Below are positions 43,447-53,074 of a stretch of DNA of 58,834 nucleotides, piece after piece; within the stretch, counting starts at the first letter, position 1, and the number at the start of each line of letters is the position of its first letter. The DNA comes from Lachnospiraceae bacterium (lineage in GTDB: Bacteria; Bacillota; Clostridia; Lachnospirales; Lachnospiraceae). The translations under genes and the position numbers were made by a program. The notes under the pieces were generated by a model that was given only the letters and a program-made list of their open reading frames with translations, was not told the DNA's origin and did not search any database. The stretch lies in NCBI GenBank assembly GCA_900766915.1, contig CAAFXE010000117.1, forward strand, positions 1 through 58,834, in the 5' to 3' direction.

Positions 43447-44490
43447 ATGAAGAAAGAAAAGAATTTGGTGCCACCGTCAGAAGTTGCGTATGAGGTTGTA
43501 GGTGGAAACCATGCAAAAAATCAAATAAAGGAAGAAATACAATATATTTCCTTAGAAAATCTAAAAGAGTTTAAGAACCATCCGTTTAAGGTGGAAGATG
43601 ATATGGAGCTTTTTGAGCTAATGAAAAGTATTGAAGCGGAGGGTGTGCTGGTTCCGATTCTTGCAAGACCACACCCGGAAGGTAAGGGATACGAAATCGT
43701 ATCGGGCCATCGAAGAAAAGCAGCAGCTATGAAAGCAGGATTTTCAGAGGTACCGGTAATTGTACGTCAAATGAGCGATGACGAAGCAGTGATCGCTATG
43801 GTCGATGGAAATCTTCAGAGGGAGCATATAAGGTTAAGTGAAAAGGCGTTTGCCTGTCGGATGAAGCTGGAAGCTATGAACCGGCAGGGGAAGAGAAATG
43901 ATTTAACTTTAGGCCAAGTTGGCACAAAGTTAGAAGATAATCCATCTGTACAGGTTCATCAATTGGAGCTGAAAAAGGACGAAGAGGGCCGGATTAAGAT
44001 GACAAGTAAAGAAAAAGACAAAGTGGATTCCGGTAGAGAACTAGCACAGCAAATGGGAGAGAGCCGTAGACAGATTATGAGATACATTCGTCTGACCTAC
44101 CTGATACCTCAAATTCTGAAAATGGTGGATGAGGAAAAGATTGCATTCACAGTCGCAGTGGAGCTTTCTTATTTGAAGGAAGAAGAACAGTATGAGCTAT
44201 ACGCTGTCATGGATCTGGAACAGTGTACTCCGTCTTTGTCACAAGCCAACCGATTAAAGAGGATCAGCCAGATGGGATGCCTGGAAATGGATGAGATTTA
44301 TGAGGTTCTTGAAGAGGAAAAGCCAAATCAGAAGGAGCAGATAAAAATCAAAGCCAATGTTTTAGAGGAATATTTTCCAAAAGATTTTACACCAAAGCAG
44401 AAGGTGGATTTAATTGAGCAGCTTGTAAAAGAATGGCATGAAAAACAGATGATTACGAAATCCGGAAGAGAAGGGAGATTGGCAAGATGA
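43447..44490 (+). CDS. ParB/RepB-like partition protein of the mobile element
   Basis: A 347-residue protein with a ParB N-terminal domain: ISLENLKEFKNHPFKV, then EAEGVLVPILARP, then EIVSGHRRKAAAMKAG, which holds the Arg patch of the CTP-binding site. It continues with AMVDGNLQREHIRLSEKAFACRM and an HTH-like middle. Such ParB-like genes are frequent at the left ends of Tn1549-like and other clostridial ICEs. A weak AAAGGGG precedes the ATG. The next gene overlaps by four bases. Confidence 0.88.
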   Translation: MKKEKNLVPPSEVAYEVVGGNHAKNQIKEEIQYISLENLKEFKNHPFKVEDDMELFELMKSIEAEGVLVPILARPHPEGKGYEIVSGHRRKAAAMKAGFSEVPVIVRQMSDDEAVIAMVDGNLQREHIRLSEKAFACRMKLEAMNRQGKRNDLTLGQVGTKLEDNPSVQVHQLELKKDEEGRIKMTSKEKDKVDSGRELAQQMGESRRQIMRYIRLTYLIPQILKMVDEEKIAFTVAVELSYLKEEEQYELYAVMDLEQCTPSLSQANRLKRISQMGCLEMDEIYEVLEEEKPNQKEQIKIKANVLEEYFPKDFTPKQKVDLIEQLVKEWHEKQMITKSGREGRLAR

Positions 44491-44753
44491 ATATGGAGTT
44501 TATGAGGGAATATTATAGAACCTACTACACGAATCCTTTTGATGAAGCAATCAGAGATTCTGTCGAGTATCGTGTGAAGCAGGCAATCCGATACGTCATA
44601 GAGGACGAGTTAACAGAGAAACTGGGCGGGACAAAAACAGAACTGTATCAGCTGTTTGAAAAATTCATAGATGCTTATGCAGATGAGATGGATGTTCTGC
44701 TTGAGGAAATGTATCTTTTGGGAGCAAAAGATAGAGAAAAAATGTTGAAATGA
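44487..44753 (+). CDS. Hypothetical mobile-element protein, 88 residues
   Basis: A small, probably all-helical acidic protein (MNMEFMREYYRTYYTNPFDE..., ending YLLGAKDREKMLK). It overlaps the end of the parB-like gene by four bases and is ten bases before tnpV. No recognised domain; conserved position in related elements is from memory. Confidence 0.65.
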   Translation: MNMEFMREYYRTYYTNPFDEAIRDSVEYRVKQAIRYVIEDELTEKLGGTKTELYQLFEKFIDAYADEMDVLLEEMYLLGAKDREKMLK

Positions 44754-44763
44754 GGATTATGAG

Positions 44764-45138
44764 ATGAGTAAAAGTCTATTTGAACAGATGGGCGGTACCT
44801 ACCGGGAAGAGGATGGACTGCTCTATCCAAACATTGAAATGCCGGAAGAGAAAGCCATAGACGTGGGAAAATATGGATACCTGTGGCTGGATTATCTGAG
44901 AGAAAATTATCCGGGAAAATATCTTCATTTAAGGACTCATGGAGGCTTAAATGAAAAGGCTGCCGAGGTTGATGAAGAGGCGTATGAGCTTTTAAATCAA
45001 ATGATGGAAAAGTATCTGGCACAAAATCAACCAAAGAACCCTAATTCTACAATGGAGATGTGGAGAATCAGGGAGCAGGCAAAGATGCAGGCGGAAGAAA
45101 TCGTCTTGCGAGATTATGTATATCATAATCACGAATAA
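44764..45138 (+). CDS. TnpV-like transposon-encoded protein
   Basis: A 124-residue protein matching the TnpV family in outline: start MSKSLFEQMGGTYREEDGLL, then GKYGYLWLDYLRENYPGKYLHL, a helical end with MEMWRIREQAKMQAEEIVLRD. TnpV is known from mobilisable clostridial transposons (Tn4451 group); its role is unclear. GAGGATT precedes the ATG. Confidence 0.82.
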   Translation: MSKSLFEQMGGTYREEDGLLYPNIEMPEEKAIDVGKYGYLWLDYLRENYPGKYLHLRTHGGLNEKAAEVDEEAYELLNQMMEKYLAQNQPKNPNSTMEMWRIREQAKMQAEEIVLRDYVYHNHE

Positions 45139-45163
45139 AACAAATAAAAGAATATAAAACTTG

Positions 45164-45194
45164 GAAACCGTTTGCAATTGCAGGCGGTTTCTTT
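45164..45194 (+). terminator. Hairpin after tnpV
   Basis: GAAACCG (45164-45170) pairs with CGGTTTC (45185-45191), enclosing TTGC / GCAG, followed only by TTT. A weak terminator or attenuator before the VapE-like gene. Confidence 0.45.
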
Positions 45195-45216
45195 GCGTAG
45201 AAAGGAAGGCGAAATT

Positions 45217-46554
45217 TTGAAAACAAAAAAGGATACCGTGGCTGTCAGAGACATGATGGAGGTAAATGAAAAGGGACAGATAAAGCAGAATATTCATAAC
45301 TGCGTGACCGCATTTTTGCATGATCCACATCTGAAAGGAGCCATCTGCCATAACATTCTTACCGGAATGACAGATATTGTAAGGCCTCTTGGTTGGAAAA
45401 GAAACGGTGCGGGTATGACAGACACAGATATGCATTATCTGCTTTTGTATCTGGAAGAAAACTATGATCTGACCAATGAAAAGAAAATCCAGTCTGCTAT
45501 AAAAATTGTGGCCAATGAAAATAAATATCATCCGATTCGCAACTATCTAAACGCTTTACAGTGGGATGGTCAGGAAAGGGTACGCTTTGCATTAAACCGG
45601 TTTTTGGGAGCGGATGTGAACGACTACACGCATGAAGCAATGAAGCTGTTCATGCTTGGGGCAGTAAATCGAGTGTTTCATCCCGGTTGTAAATTTGAAT
45701 ATATGCTTTGTCTTGTAGGCGGTCAGGGTGCAGGGAAATCTACATTTTTTCGCTTCCTAGCAATTAGGGATGAGTGGTTTAGCGATGACTTAAGAAAGCT
45801 GGAAGATGATAACGTGTACCGAAAGCTTCAGGGGCATTGGATCATGGAAATGTCGGAGATGATTGCAACGGCCAGTGCGAAAAGCATTGAGGAAATCAAG
45901 GCGTTTTTAAGCCGTCAGAAAGAGACTTATAAGATACCATATGAAGTTCATCCGGAGGATCGACCAAGGCAATGTGTTTTTGCAGGGACTTCCAATACGA
46001 TGGATTTTCTGCCGTTAGATAGAACCGGGAACCGAAGGTTTCTTCCGGTTATGATTTATCCGGAAAATGCTATGGTGCATATTTTGGAGCAGGAGAGCGA
46101 AGCAAGAGAGTACATGATTCAGATGTGGGCGGAGATTATGGAGATTTATCGCAGCGGTGCATATGAACTTCGTCTGAAACCGGAAGTGCAAACCTATGTG
46201 GAGAAGATGCAGCGGGATTTTATGCCGGAGGACAGCAAGGCAGGAATTGTACAGGCATTTTTAGATAACTATACAGATGATTATGTGTGTTCACTGATTA
46301 TTTATCGTGAAGCATTGAACAATGCTTATGATAAGCCAAAGCAATGGGAACTGCGTGAGATCGGTGACATTATGAACAATAGTATCGAAGGCTGGGAACC
46401 GGCAGCACAGCATCGCTTCTCGGAGCCTTACGGAAGGCAGCGTTCCTGGAAGCGTGTTACAAAAGATCGGGAATTGGAAGATGACTTTAAGGACTTACCA
46501 AAGCAGATGCGATTGCCATTTGATGAACCCGGAACAGAGAATGACACCTGTTGA
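45217..46554 (+). CDS. VapE-family P-loop replication protein
   Basis: A 445-residue protein with the VapE core: YLNALQWDGQERV, then the Walker A GGQGAGKSTFF and the WIMEMSEMIATASAKSIEEIKAFLSRQ region, then AGTSNTMDFLPLDRTGNRRFLPV. It acts as a helicase-like factor in replication of phages and integrative elements. It lacks an N-terminal primase half seen in some relatives. The start is TTG at 45217 with AAGGAAGG upstream. Confidence 0.85.
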   Translation: MKTKKDTVAVRDMMEVNEKGQIKQNIHNCVTAFLHDPHLKGAICHNILTGMTDIVRPLGWKRNGAGMTDTDMHYLLLYLEENYDLTNEKKIQSAIKIVANENKYHPIRNYLNALQWDGQERVRFALNRFLGADVNDYTHEAMKLFMLGAVNRVFHPGCKFEYMLCLVGGQGAGKSTFFRFLAIRDEWFSDDLRKLEDDNVYRKLQGHWIMEMSEMIATASAKSIEEIKAFLSRQKETYKIPYEVHPEDRPRQCVFAGTSNTMDFLPLDRTGNRRFLPVMIYPENAMVHILEQESEAREYMIQMWAEIMEIYRSGAYELRLKPEVQTYVEKMQRDFMPEDSKAGIVQAFLDNYTDDYVCSLIIYREALNNAYDKPKQWELREIGDIMNNSIEGWEPAAQHRFSEPYGRQRSWKRVTKDRELEDDFKDLPKQMRLPFDEPGTENDTC

Positions 46555-46765
46555 CAAGTCGGATGACAAAAAATCTCCTGATTTCAAAGGAGAATGATCA
46601 ATTGTCATCAATGTCAACAGATTATCAATGAAAAAGATAGATGAGAATAAGAAAATAATGCAATCATAGGATGAAAAGTCTTTGAAAGCGTGTTGACGGA
46701 GTTTGATGACATCTTTTCTTATTTGTATTATTAAAAAAAATAGTCAGGAAGAGGAGGGCAGATAA

Positions 46766-46936
46766 ATGAGGAAAAAATCAGAGGTTGGAGCAAGGAGTAA
46801 CAGAACCTTCCGTTTATCGGAATATGAGATGAAATGCCTTAAAGAAGGAGCCAGGAATGCAGAAATGGGAGAAAGTGAGTATGTAAGATACCTGATTGTC
46901 TGTGAATTTTTGAAAAATAAAGCAGATGGTTTTTAA
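46766..46936 (+). CDS. Small relaxosome/MobC-type protein, 56 residues
   Basis: MRKKSEVGARSNRTFRLSEYEMKC... is the opening of the MobC and ribbon-helix-helix type of mobilisation protein, ending ESEYVRYLIVCEFLKNKADGF. GAGGAGGG lies at proper distance. It is directly followed by the inverted-repeat region at 46943-47314, the place where such proteins bind the transfer origin. It is shorter than typical MobC (about 100 residues). Confidence 0.6.
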   Translation: MRKKSEVGARSNRTFRLSEYEMKCLKEGARNAEMGESEYVRYLIVCEFLKNKADGF

Positions 46937-46942
46937 TCCGTA

Positions 46943-47314
46943 GGAATTTGCCAGATACGCACTTTGTAATACAAGTGCATCTGGTTAGGGAAAATCCCTA
47001 AAACCCATCCATATTTATACAGTCAACTTACTTTTTAAGTTGACTTTTAGAAAGTAAGTTGAAAAAATAAGTTGACTTTTGGAAAGTCAACTGAAAAAGT
47101 GAGTCGACTCTTTTGTGCCATAACACTTTTAATGATGTGAAAAAATAGAGTCAACTTAAAAAATCGACTCGTTTTTAGAAAGTCAACTTAAAAAGTCGAC
47201 TCGTTTTTCAAAAGTCAACTGAAAAAATGAGTCGACTATATTATTTTATGGGTTTTAGGGGAGAATCCCTAACCAGAGGTATGAGATGGCTCTCATGCGT
47301 ATCTGGCAAATTCC
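46943..47314. repeat. Inverted-repeat and iteron region, likely oriT or replication origin
   Basis: Outer arms: GGAATTTGCCAGATACGCA (46943-46961) with its exact complement at 47296-47314. Second arms: 46980-47008 with 47248-47277, nearly perfect over 29 bases. Between them lie palindromes AGTCAACTTA / TAAGTTGACT (47021-47030, 47036-47045) and AGTTGACTTT / AAAGTCAACT (47070-47079, 47083-47092). Direct repeats starting AGTCAACT come at 47085, 47149, 47181 and 47213, the last three at a 32-bp period, each with GTCGAC or TCGACT. There is no gene from 46937 to 47385. Confidence 0.8.
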
Positions 47315-47385
47315 CATGGGAAGTTTAAAATTAAAGTGAAACTTAAGTTGTATCATAAAAAAGTTTCGTAGAGACAATTGAGAAT

Positions 47386-47709
47386 ATGATGCAATCATCG
47401 ATTCATTATCTGGAGAAACTTAAGGAAGAAAAAGAAATTAAGGTAGAAGTGATTATGCTAGAAAAGGGTAAGCCTGAAGGAATTATTTCACTTGAGATAA
47501 GGTCAGACGACAAGCAAAATTATGTGCAGCAGATGGATGAAAATGAGAAACAGATTCAATTCTTGAAGCGAATTGAAGGTATTCAGAAGGAGCAGAGCTA
47601 TGATGAATATGAGGAATGGGAAAAAGCATTTTAAGAAGCCTGGGCTATCGCACAACGTGAAGACCGGGAGTTTGAGAAAGAAGAGGTGAGGGAATCAAGA
47701 GGAAGATAA
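47386..47709 (+). pseudogene. Mobile-element gene remnant with in-frame stop
   Basis: An 82-codon frame (MMQSSIHYLEKLKEEKEIKV..., ending YDEYEEWEKAF) stops at TAA 47632-47634. The same frame then goes on for 24 codons with similar charged composition (EAWAIAQREDREFEKEE...) to a stop at 47707-47709. This looks like one gene broken by a nonsense change. No family recognised. A cysteine-rich 18-codon frame (47730-47786) follows without a clear ribosome site. Confidence 0.45.
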
Positions 47710-47919
47710 GGTTACATACGTTGAAAGCTATGTTATCATTATTTTATGGTTGTATTTTCTGTAATTGTGGCTGTTGTGGTAGATAAATGGGGTGTAAAGG
47801 CAAGAGGCTGTTTCTGGTTCCCTTGTTCCAGTGTCAGAAATCTCGTTAAAGAGAAAAAGAATTAGGTTGCTTTTATTCGTCCCGTGGAATACAATGTGTG
47901 GTGTAAAGTGAGGTGTGTT

Positions 47920-48111
47920 ATGGGCTATTTAAGTGCAAGCCAAGCGGCAAAAAAATGGAATATTTCACAAAGACGTGTGCAAGTATTGTGTTCAGAAAAC
48001 CGAATAGAAGGTGCTTTCAAGGTAGGAGAAGTATGGGCAATCCCAGATGATGCACCAAAACCTTTAGACTTTAGAGTCAAATCAAATAAATCAAATAATG
48101 AAGCAGAGTAG
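47920..48111 (+). CDS. Small helix-turn-helix (excisionase-like) protein, 63 residues
   Basis: MGYLSASQAAKKWNISQRRV... followed by QVLCSENRIEGAFKVGEVWAIPDD is the MerR/excisionase-type winged helix. GTGAGGTG precedes ATG 47920. It lies 39 bases before the first methyltransferase gene on the same strand, so it may control the restriction system, as C proteins do by other folds. It could also be a general phage-type regulator. Confidence 0.78.
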   Translation: MGYLSASQAAKKWNISQRRVQVLCSENRIEGAFKVGEVWAIPDDAPKPLDFRVKSNKSNNEAE

Positions 48112-48150
48112 ACCACTACTCTAATACGAATAGAATCGAGGAATGGAAGA

Positions 48151-49236
48151 ATGAGTAAGAGGTTTACGTGTGTAGATTTGTTTTCGGGAGCTGGCGGATT
48201 GTCGCGAGGGTTTTATGATGCAGGGTATGATGTTGTTTTAGGTGTTGATTTTGATGAGGCAGCATTGAAAACATTTAAGGAAAATCATGGAACTGCGGAA
48301 GCAATGAAGCTGGATTTATTTAATCATGAGAATATTGATGTTATTGTAAAATATTTGGAGGATAAGGACATTAAATTAGATGTACTTGTAGGAGGACCTC
48401 CTTGCCAGGGATTTTCTATTGCAGGCCCTAGAGATATGAATGATAAAAGAAATTCATTGTATCTTGCGATGGTTAAAGTGGCAAAAAGATTAAAACCGCA
48501 AGCTGTGGTTTTAGAAAATGTTCCTGGTATGTTACAGACGAATGGAGGTATCGGAGCAAAAAGGATTATTGAAGATTTCAAAGAGATAGGATATATAATG
48601 ACTCCAAAGTTATTATATGCACCTGATTATGGTATTCCTCAGATTAGAAAGAGAGTTTTCTTTGTAGGATTACGAGATAGTGAAAAAGAATTTAGTTTTC
48701 CAGAGGCAGTTGTTGATAGAGAACATTATGTTACATGCGAAGAGGCTATTGGAGATTTACCTTCTCTTCAAACTGATGATGGTGAGATAATCTATGGGGA
48801 AGAAATTCAAGATTATATAATGGAACCAGCAAATGAGTATCAGAAGAAAATGAGAAAAAACTCAACGAAGGTTCGAAATCATATTGGAAGTGTGCCAATC
48901 GAAAAGACAAAGAAGATGATAGCTCTTGTCCCAGAAGGGAAAAACTACAGAGCGTTACCAGATGAGTATCAGGGAATATACAAGTATCATGAAGCACTGA
49001 CCCGATATCATAGTAAGAAACCTTCAAATACAATTAACACTGGTCATAGATCACATTTTCATTATAAATGGAATAGAATTCCAACTGTGAGAGAAAGTGC
49101 AAGATTACAGAGTTTTCCTGATGATTTTATTTTCTATGGTAACAAGTCACAGCAATATCGACAGGTTGGAAATGCAGTTCCACCAATGTTAGGACAAGTG
49201 GTAGCTGAAAAGTTAAAGGAATACTTGAAAGGATAA
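48151..49236 (+). CDS. DNA cytosine-5 methyltransferase 1
   Basis: A 361-residue enzyme with motif I LFSGAGGLSRGF, motif IV GGPPCQGFS with the catalytic Cys, motif VI ENVPGML, motif VIII-like region QIRKRVFFVG, and motifs IX-X (RESARLQSFPDDF, GNAVPP). It methylates one strand of the target of the restriction system. It is four bases before the second methyltransferase. The region is visibly richer in A and T than the core genes on the left, which suggests transfer. Confidence 0.96.
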   Translation: MSKRFTCVDLFSGAGGLSRGFYDAGYDVVLGVDFDEAALKTFKENHGTAEAMKLDLFNHENIDVIVKYLEDKDIKLDVLVGGPPCQGFSIAGPRDMNDKRNSLYLAMVKVAKRLKPQAVVLENVPGMLQTNGGIGAKRIIEDFKEIGYIMTPKLLYAPDYGIPQIRKRVFFVGLRDSEKEFSFPEAVVDREHYVTCEEAIGDLPSLQTDDGEIIYGEEIQDYIMEPANEYQKKMRKNSTKVRNHIGSVPIEKTKKMIALVPEGKNYRALPDEYQGIYKYHEALTRYHSKKPSNTINTGHRSHFHYKWNRIPTVRESARLQSFPDDFIFYGNKSQQYRQVGNAVPPMLGQVVAEKLKEYLKG

Positions 49237-49240
49237 CAAA

Positions 49241-50467
49241 ATGCAAAGCAAATACAAAATGATAGATCTGTTCGCTGGATGTGGAGGTCTTGAAGATGGT
49301 TTTCTACAGAGCGGAAAATATGAAGATATTGCCGCAGTAGAATGGCTAAAACCACAAGTAAATACTTTGGTTAAGAGACTTGAAACAAGGTGGAATGTCA
49401 AGGGTGCTTCTGAAAGAGTAATGCATTTTGATATTCAAAGAGAAGATGAATTATTCAGTGGATGGAATGACGAGGAATTCGGAGAAGGTAAAGGATTAGA
49501 CTATTTCGTTAATCAGGTTAATGGAATTGATATTATTATCGGTGGACCTCCTTGCCAGGCATATTCGGTAGCGGGTCGAGTGCGTGATGAAAAGGGAATG
49601 AAAGATGACTATCGTAATTATTTGTTTGAACATTATCTTAATGTTGTGAATAGATATCGACCAAAATTGTTTGTGTTTGAAAATGTACCAGGTATATTGA
49701 GTGCTGCCCCTGATGGAACTCCTATTACTGACTTGATCAGAAAAGGATTTGCAGAGATTGGCTATGAAATAATAGATGATTTAAGAATTGCCAAGGTGAA
49801 TGCGAGTGATTATTCAGTTCCTCAAAACAGAGAGAGAATGATTATCGTTGGAGTAGATACGAAAAGATATTCTAACATTCAAGACTCGTTAAATTTGTTT
49901 TATAAGGAAATTCTTCCTAAGTATAAGGGAGAAAAAGTCCTCACAGTAAAGGATGCGATAGGAAATTTACCAGCTTGTGATGCTTTTTGGGATGATGAAC
50001 ATCATGGAAAAAAGCAATCTCATGAAACACCGGACTGCTCCGTTTCATGGCATAAGCCAAGATATCATAATATGCGAGATATGGATACCTTTCGTTTGTT
50101 GGCACAAGACATTGAATCTGGAAAAAGAGAATATGATAGTAAAAAAATTAGTGAGCTATATGAGAGAAAGGTTGGTTCAAAATCACCAATTCACAGATAC
50201 CATGTTTTGGAACCAGATTTGCCGAGTACAACAATAATTGCTCATTTATATAAGGATGGTAACCGATTTATTCATTATGATTCAGAGCAAAGTAGATCTA
50301 TTACAGTAAGAGAAGCGGCTAGATTACAGTCATTTGATGATGATTTTGATTTTTTGGGTTCACAAGGAAATGCTTATCAGATGATAGGGAATGCGGTTCC
50401 ACCTAAATTAGCCAAAGCAGTAGGACTTGCTATTGCAGATTTATTAGAAAAAATGGAGGTAAAATAA
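49241..50467 (+). CDS. DNA cytosine-5 methyltransferase 2
   Basis: A 408-residue enzyme with LFAGCGGLEDGF, GGPPCQAYS, ENVPGILSA, NRERMIIVG, REAARLQSFDDDF and GNAVPPKLA. It differs clearly from the first enzyme (longer N-terminal half, other target region), so the two likely modify the two strands of an asymmetric site, as in LlaJI. AAAGGA precedes the ATG; the McrB-like gene starts at the base after its stop. Confidence 0.96.
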   Translation: MQSKYKMIDLFAGCGGLEDGFLQSGKYEDIAAVEWLKPQVNTLVKRLETRWNVKGASERVMHFDIQREDELFSGWNDEEFGEGKGLDYFVNQVNGIDIIIGGPPCQAYSVAGRVRDEKGMKDDYRNYLFEHYLNVVNRYRPKLFVFENVPGILSAAPDGTPITDLIRKGFAEIGYEIIDDLRIAKVNASDYSVPQNRERMIIVGVDTKRYSNIQDSLNLFYKEILPKYKGEKVLTVKDAIGNLPACDAFWDDEHHGKKQSHETPDCSVSWHKPRYHNMRDMDTFRLLAQDIESGKREYDSKKISELYERKVGSKSPIHRYHVLEPDLPSTTIIAHLYKDGNRFIHYDSEQSRSITVREAARLQSFDDDFDFLGSQGNAYQMIGNAVPPKLAKAVGLAIADLLEKMEVK

Positions 50468-53059
50468 GTGTATCATTATTTATTTACGAATGATTTGAGA
50501 ATATCAGTGCTTGATGATTCTTTGCAGAAAGCTGGACATTGTTTTGTAACTAACACTGTTCCGTCATCAACTGTAGATAAAAGTGCAAACAATAACATGA
50601 TGACACTTGGTTTTTATTTTACACTCACTGAATCAAGTAATTGTGCAAAAGCAGCTGAAGCTGGAAATACAAGGGCTGTAGTATTAAATTTCATTAAGAA
50701 ATTTCAGTTTCCGAATATGAGAACATCTACAGCATATAACGATGCAAAGAATGATGGAATCAAATTGGTTCCTATGCGAATTATTGTAAAAGTGTTATAT
50801 ACTATGAATTTATTGCATGGAAATTTGGTTGCATACTTAACTAAAGAAGAGATTAAATATTTTATTTTCTATAATGAGAATGTAGCCAAAAAGAAGAATC
50901 CAGATATTGGACAACTCATTACGGAAATTCTGAAATATAGAAAGCATGGCACAATTCCAACCACTGTTAGTACAGCAGAGAGAGACCACGAATGGAAACA
51001 CGAGGACAGACAGATTCGAGAAATGTTGAAGGTATTACAGTGGTCGGGTTGTATTACAGAAAAAGAAGGAAAATTTGTTATAGACAATGATGAATTGTCT
51101 AGTAGAAATAAGGCTGATGTATTCGATATAATCACTTGTGATTCGTTTTGGGAAGGAACAACTATCGAATCATATCGCGAATATATGGATATGCCAGATT
51201 ATGCCGTTGATTTTGATGGTAAAATCGAAAATATTCAGATGGAACGGGAAGACCCAGAAGAAAGAAACAAAAGGTTATTTAAGTATTGGATGAAAATGCA
51301 GGTAAAACCAGAAGGTGATTCTGATGCGGGTAATCCTTACAGTGATGTTTCTATAGATCAATATGTAAGCAATATTTCAAACACTCCTTCTCCAAGCGTT
51401 GAAGGAAAAAGCCTGTTCGTTACAACTGATGTTGGTGAAGTAGAATTTACTATTGAGGTGTTGGATAATTCTGAAAAGAATAATAACACACAACGAAGTG
51501 CTGTGAGAAAGTATTTGCAATATGTGCAGATGCTTGATAATGATTACGAGGATATTTTCAATCATGAATTATTTGGAATGCATATAAAAGAAAAGAATGA
51601 TGCTTTATCAGAAAATCATCCTCATGTCTGTATTGGATGGTCTGAAATGGGAGATATTTCGCAGATTGACAGCAAAGAAAAACTGTCTGAGTTATATGAA
51701 GAACATTATGACAAAAATAGCAGAGGACGCGGACAGGATGTCGGCCAGATATGGCGTTTCCTTCGGGATATGAAAGTTGGAGATTATGTGATTTATGCAG
51801 AAAATTCAGTATTTCACATCGGAAGAGTTGAGTCAGATTATTACTATGATGAAACAGAAACAGAAGACCAGGACAGCGATTACAAAAGCAATCGTAAAGT
51901 GAAATGGTTAAAGAAGAACATTAGCCGAAGCGTGTTATCAACTAATCTTCATAACTCACTTAAGACGGCAATGTCAATATGGACACTTAACGATTACAAA
52001 TCAGCTGTTTTGGATTTGCTACGAGGAACATACGCAAAGGATGGTGATATAGAGATGGCATCTGAATATATCGAGCCGGTATATAATACAAAGTTAACAA
52101 CAAAATATGAGAGAAATCGAATTGTATTTGGAGCTCCGGGTACCGGAAAGAGTTTTGGATTAAAGACTGACTGCGAAAACTTGATGAAGGGAACAGAAGG
52201 AACTTATGAACGAGTTACATTCCATCCTGATTATACATATTCGCAGTTTGTAGGAACCTATAAGCCGGTAATGGATGCTGATGGAACTTCTATCCGTTAT
52301 GATTTTGTTCCTGGACCATTTATGAGAGTTTATGTAGAAGCAATCAAGAGTGGAAGAACAGATGCCCCACAACCACATTTGTTACTGATTGAGGAAATAA
52401 ACAGAGCAAAAGTGTCAGCAGTATTTGGTGATGTGTTCCAGTTATTGGATCGTGATGATGATGGTGTTAGTGAGTATGAGATACAAGCATCAGAAGATAT
52501 TCGCCGTTATCTTGCAAAAGAACTGGGTGGTGTTCCGGATAACTATAAGAAAATAAGAATTCCAAATAATATGTTTATCTGGGCTACCATGAACAGTGCC
52601 GATCAGGGAGTATTCCCAATGGATACAGCCTTTAAGAGAAGATGGAATTTTGAATATCTCGGAATTAACGAGAGTGAAGAAGAAATCATTGGTATCGGAA
52701 AGATTGCACTTCCAGGAGAGCCCGAAGCTGTTGAATGGAATGCGGTAAGAAGGGCCATCAATGACAGAATGGCATCAGAATACAGAATCAATGAAGATAA
52801 GCTAATGGGACCGTTCTTCCTCGCAAAGAAAGTAATTGCTTCTGATGAAAACGGAATGATTATTGATCCCGAAAAATTTATGGAAGCCTTTAAGAGCAAA
52901 GTTATTATGTATCTCTATGAGGATGCTGTAAAGCAGAGAAAACATGACTTCTTTAATGGATGTGACAGTAGTAAATATTCTTCTGTATGTGATGCATTTG
53001 ATGAAAAGGGAATTGCTATCTTTGGATCGTCAGTAAAGAATACTGTTTATAACAAATAA
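50468..53059 (+). CDS. McrB-like AAA+ GTPase with EVE/PUA-like insert
   Basis: An 863-residue motor subunit. The N-terminal 240 residues are of unknown fold, perhaps DNA recognition. About residues 385-460 (HVCIGWSEMGDISQID..., GQIWRFLRDMKVGDYVIYAE...VFHIGRVE) resemble an EVE/PUA-type domain that reads modified bases. The AAA+ part has Walker A GAPGTGKS (555-562), LLLIEEINRA (about 637) and the McrB-type MNSADQGVFPMDTAFKRRW. The start is GTG with GGAGGT upstream. It drives cleavage with the LlaJI-type nuclease after it. Confidence 0.92.
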   Translation: MYHYLFTNDLRISVLDDSLQKAGHCFVTNTVPSSTVDKSANNNMMTLGFYFTLTESSNCAKAAEAGNTRAVVLNFIKKFQFPNMRTSTAYNDAKNDGIKLVPMRIIVKVLYTMNLLHGNLVAYLTKEEIKYFIFYNENVAKKKNPDIGQLITEILKYRKHGTIPTTVSTAERDHEWKHEDRQIREMLKVLQWSGCITEKEGKFVIDNDELSSRNKADVFDIITCDSFWEGTTIESYREYMDMPDYAVDFDGKIENIQMEREDPEERNKRLFKYWMKMQVKPEGDSDAGNPYSDVSIDQYVSNISNTPSPSVEGKSLFVTTDVGEVEFTIEVLDNSEKNNNTQRSAVRKYLQYVQMLDNDYEDIFNHELFGMHIKEKNDALSENHPHVCIGWSEMGDISQIDSKEKLSELYEEHYDKNSRGRGQDVGQIWRFLRDMKVGDYVIYAENSVFHIGRVESDYYYDETETEDQDSDYKSNRKVKWLKKNISRSVLSTNLHNSLKTAMSIWTLNDYKSAVLDLLRGTYAKDGDIEMASEYIEPVYNTKLTTKYERNRIVFGAPGTGKSFGLKTDCENLMKGTEGTYERVTFHPDYTYSQFVGTYKPVMDADGTSIRYDFVPGPFMRVYVEAIKSGRTDAPQPHLLLIEEINRAKVSAVFGDVFQLLDRDDDGVSEYEIQASEDIRRYLAKELGGVPDNYKKIRIPNNMFIWATMNSADQGVFPMDTAFKRRWNFEYLGINESEEEIIGIGKIALPGEPEAVEWNAVRRAINDRMASEYRINEDKLMGPFFLAKKVIASDENGMIIDPEKFMEAFKSKVIMYLYEDAVKQRKHDFFNGCDSSKYSSVCDAFDEKGIAIFGSSVKNTVYNK

Positions 53060-53074
53060 AGGAATGATGTTAAA

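Noticed and set aside
47149..47242. CRISPR-like array with a 32-bp period
   Set aside because: The repeats are contiguous with no unique spacers, and no cas genes are present; they are iterons.
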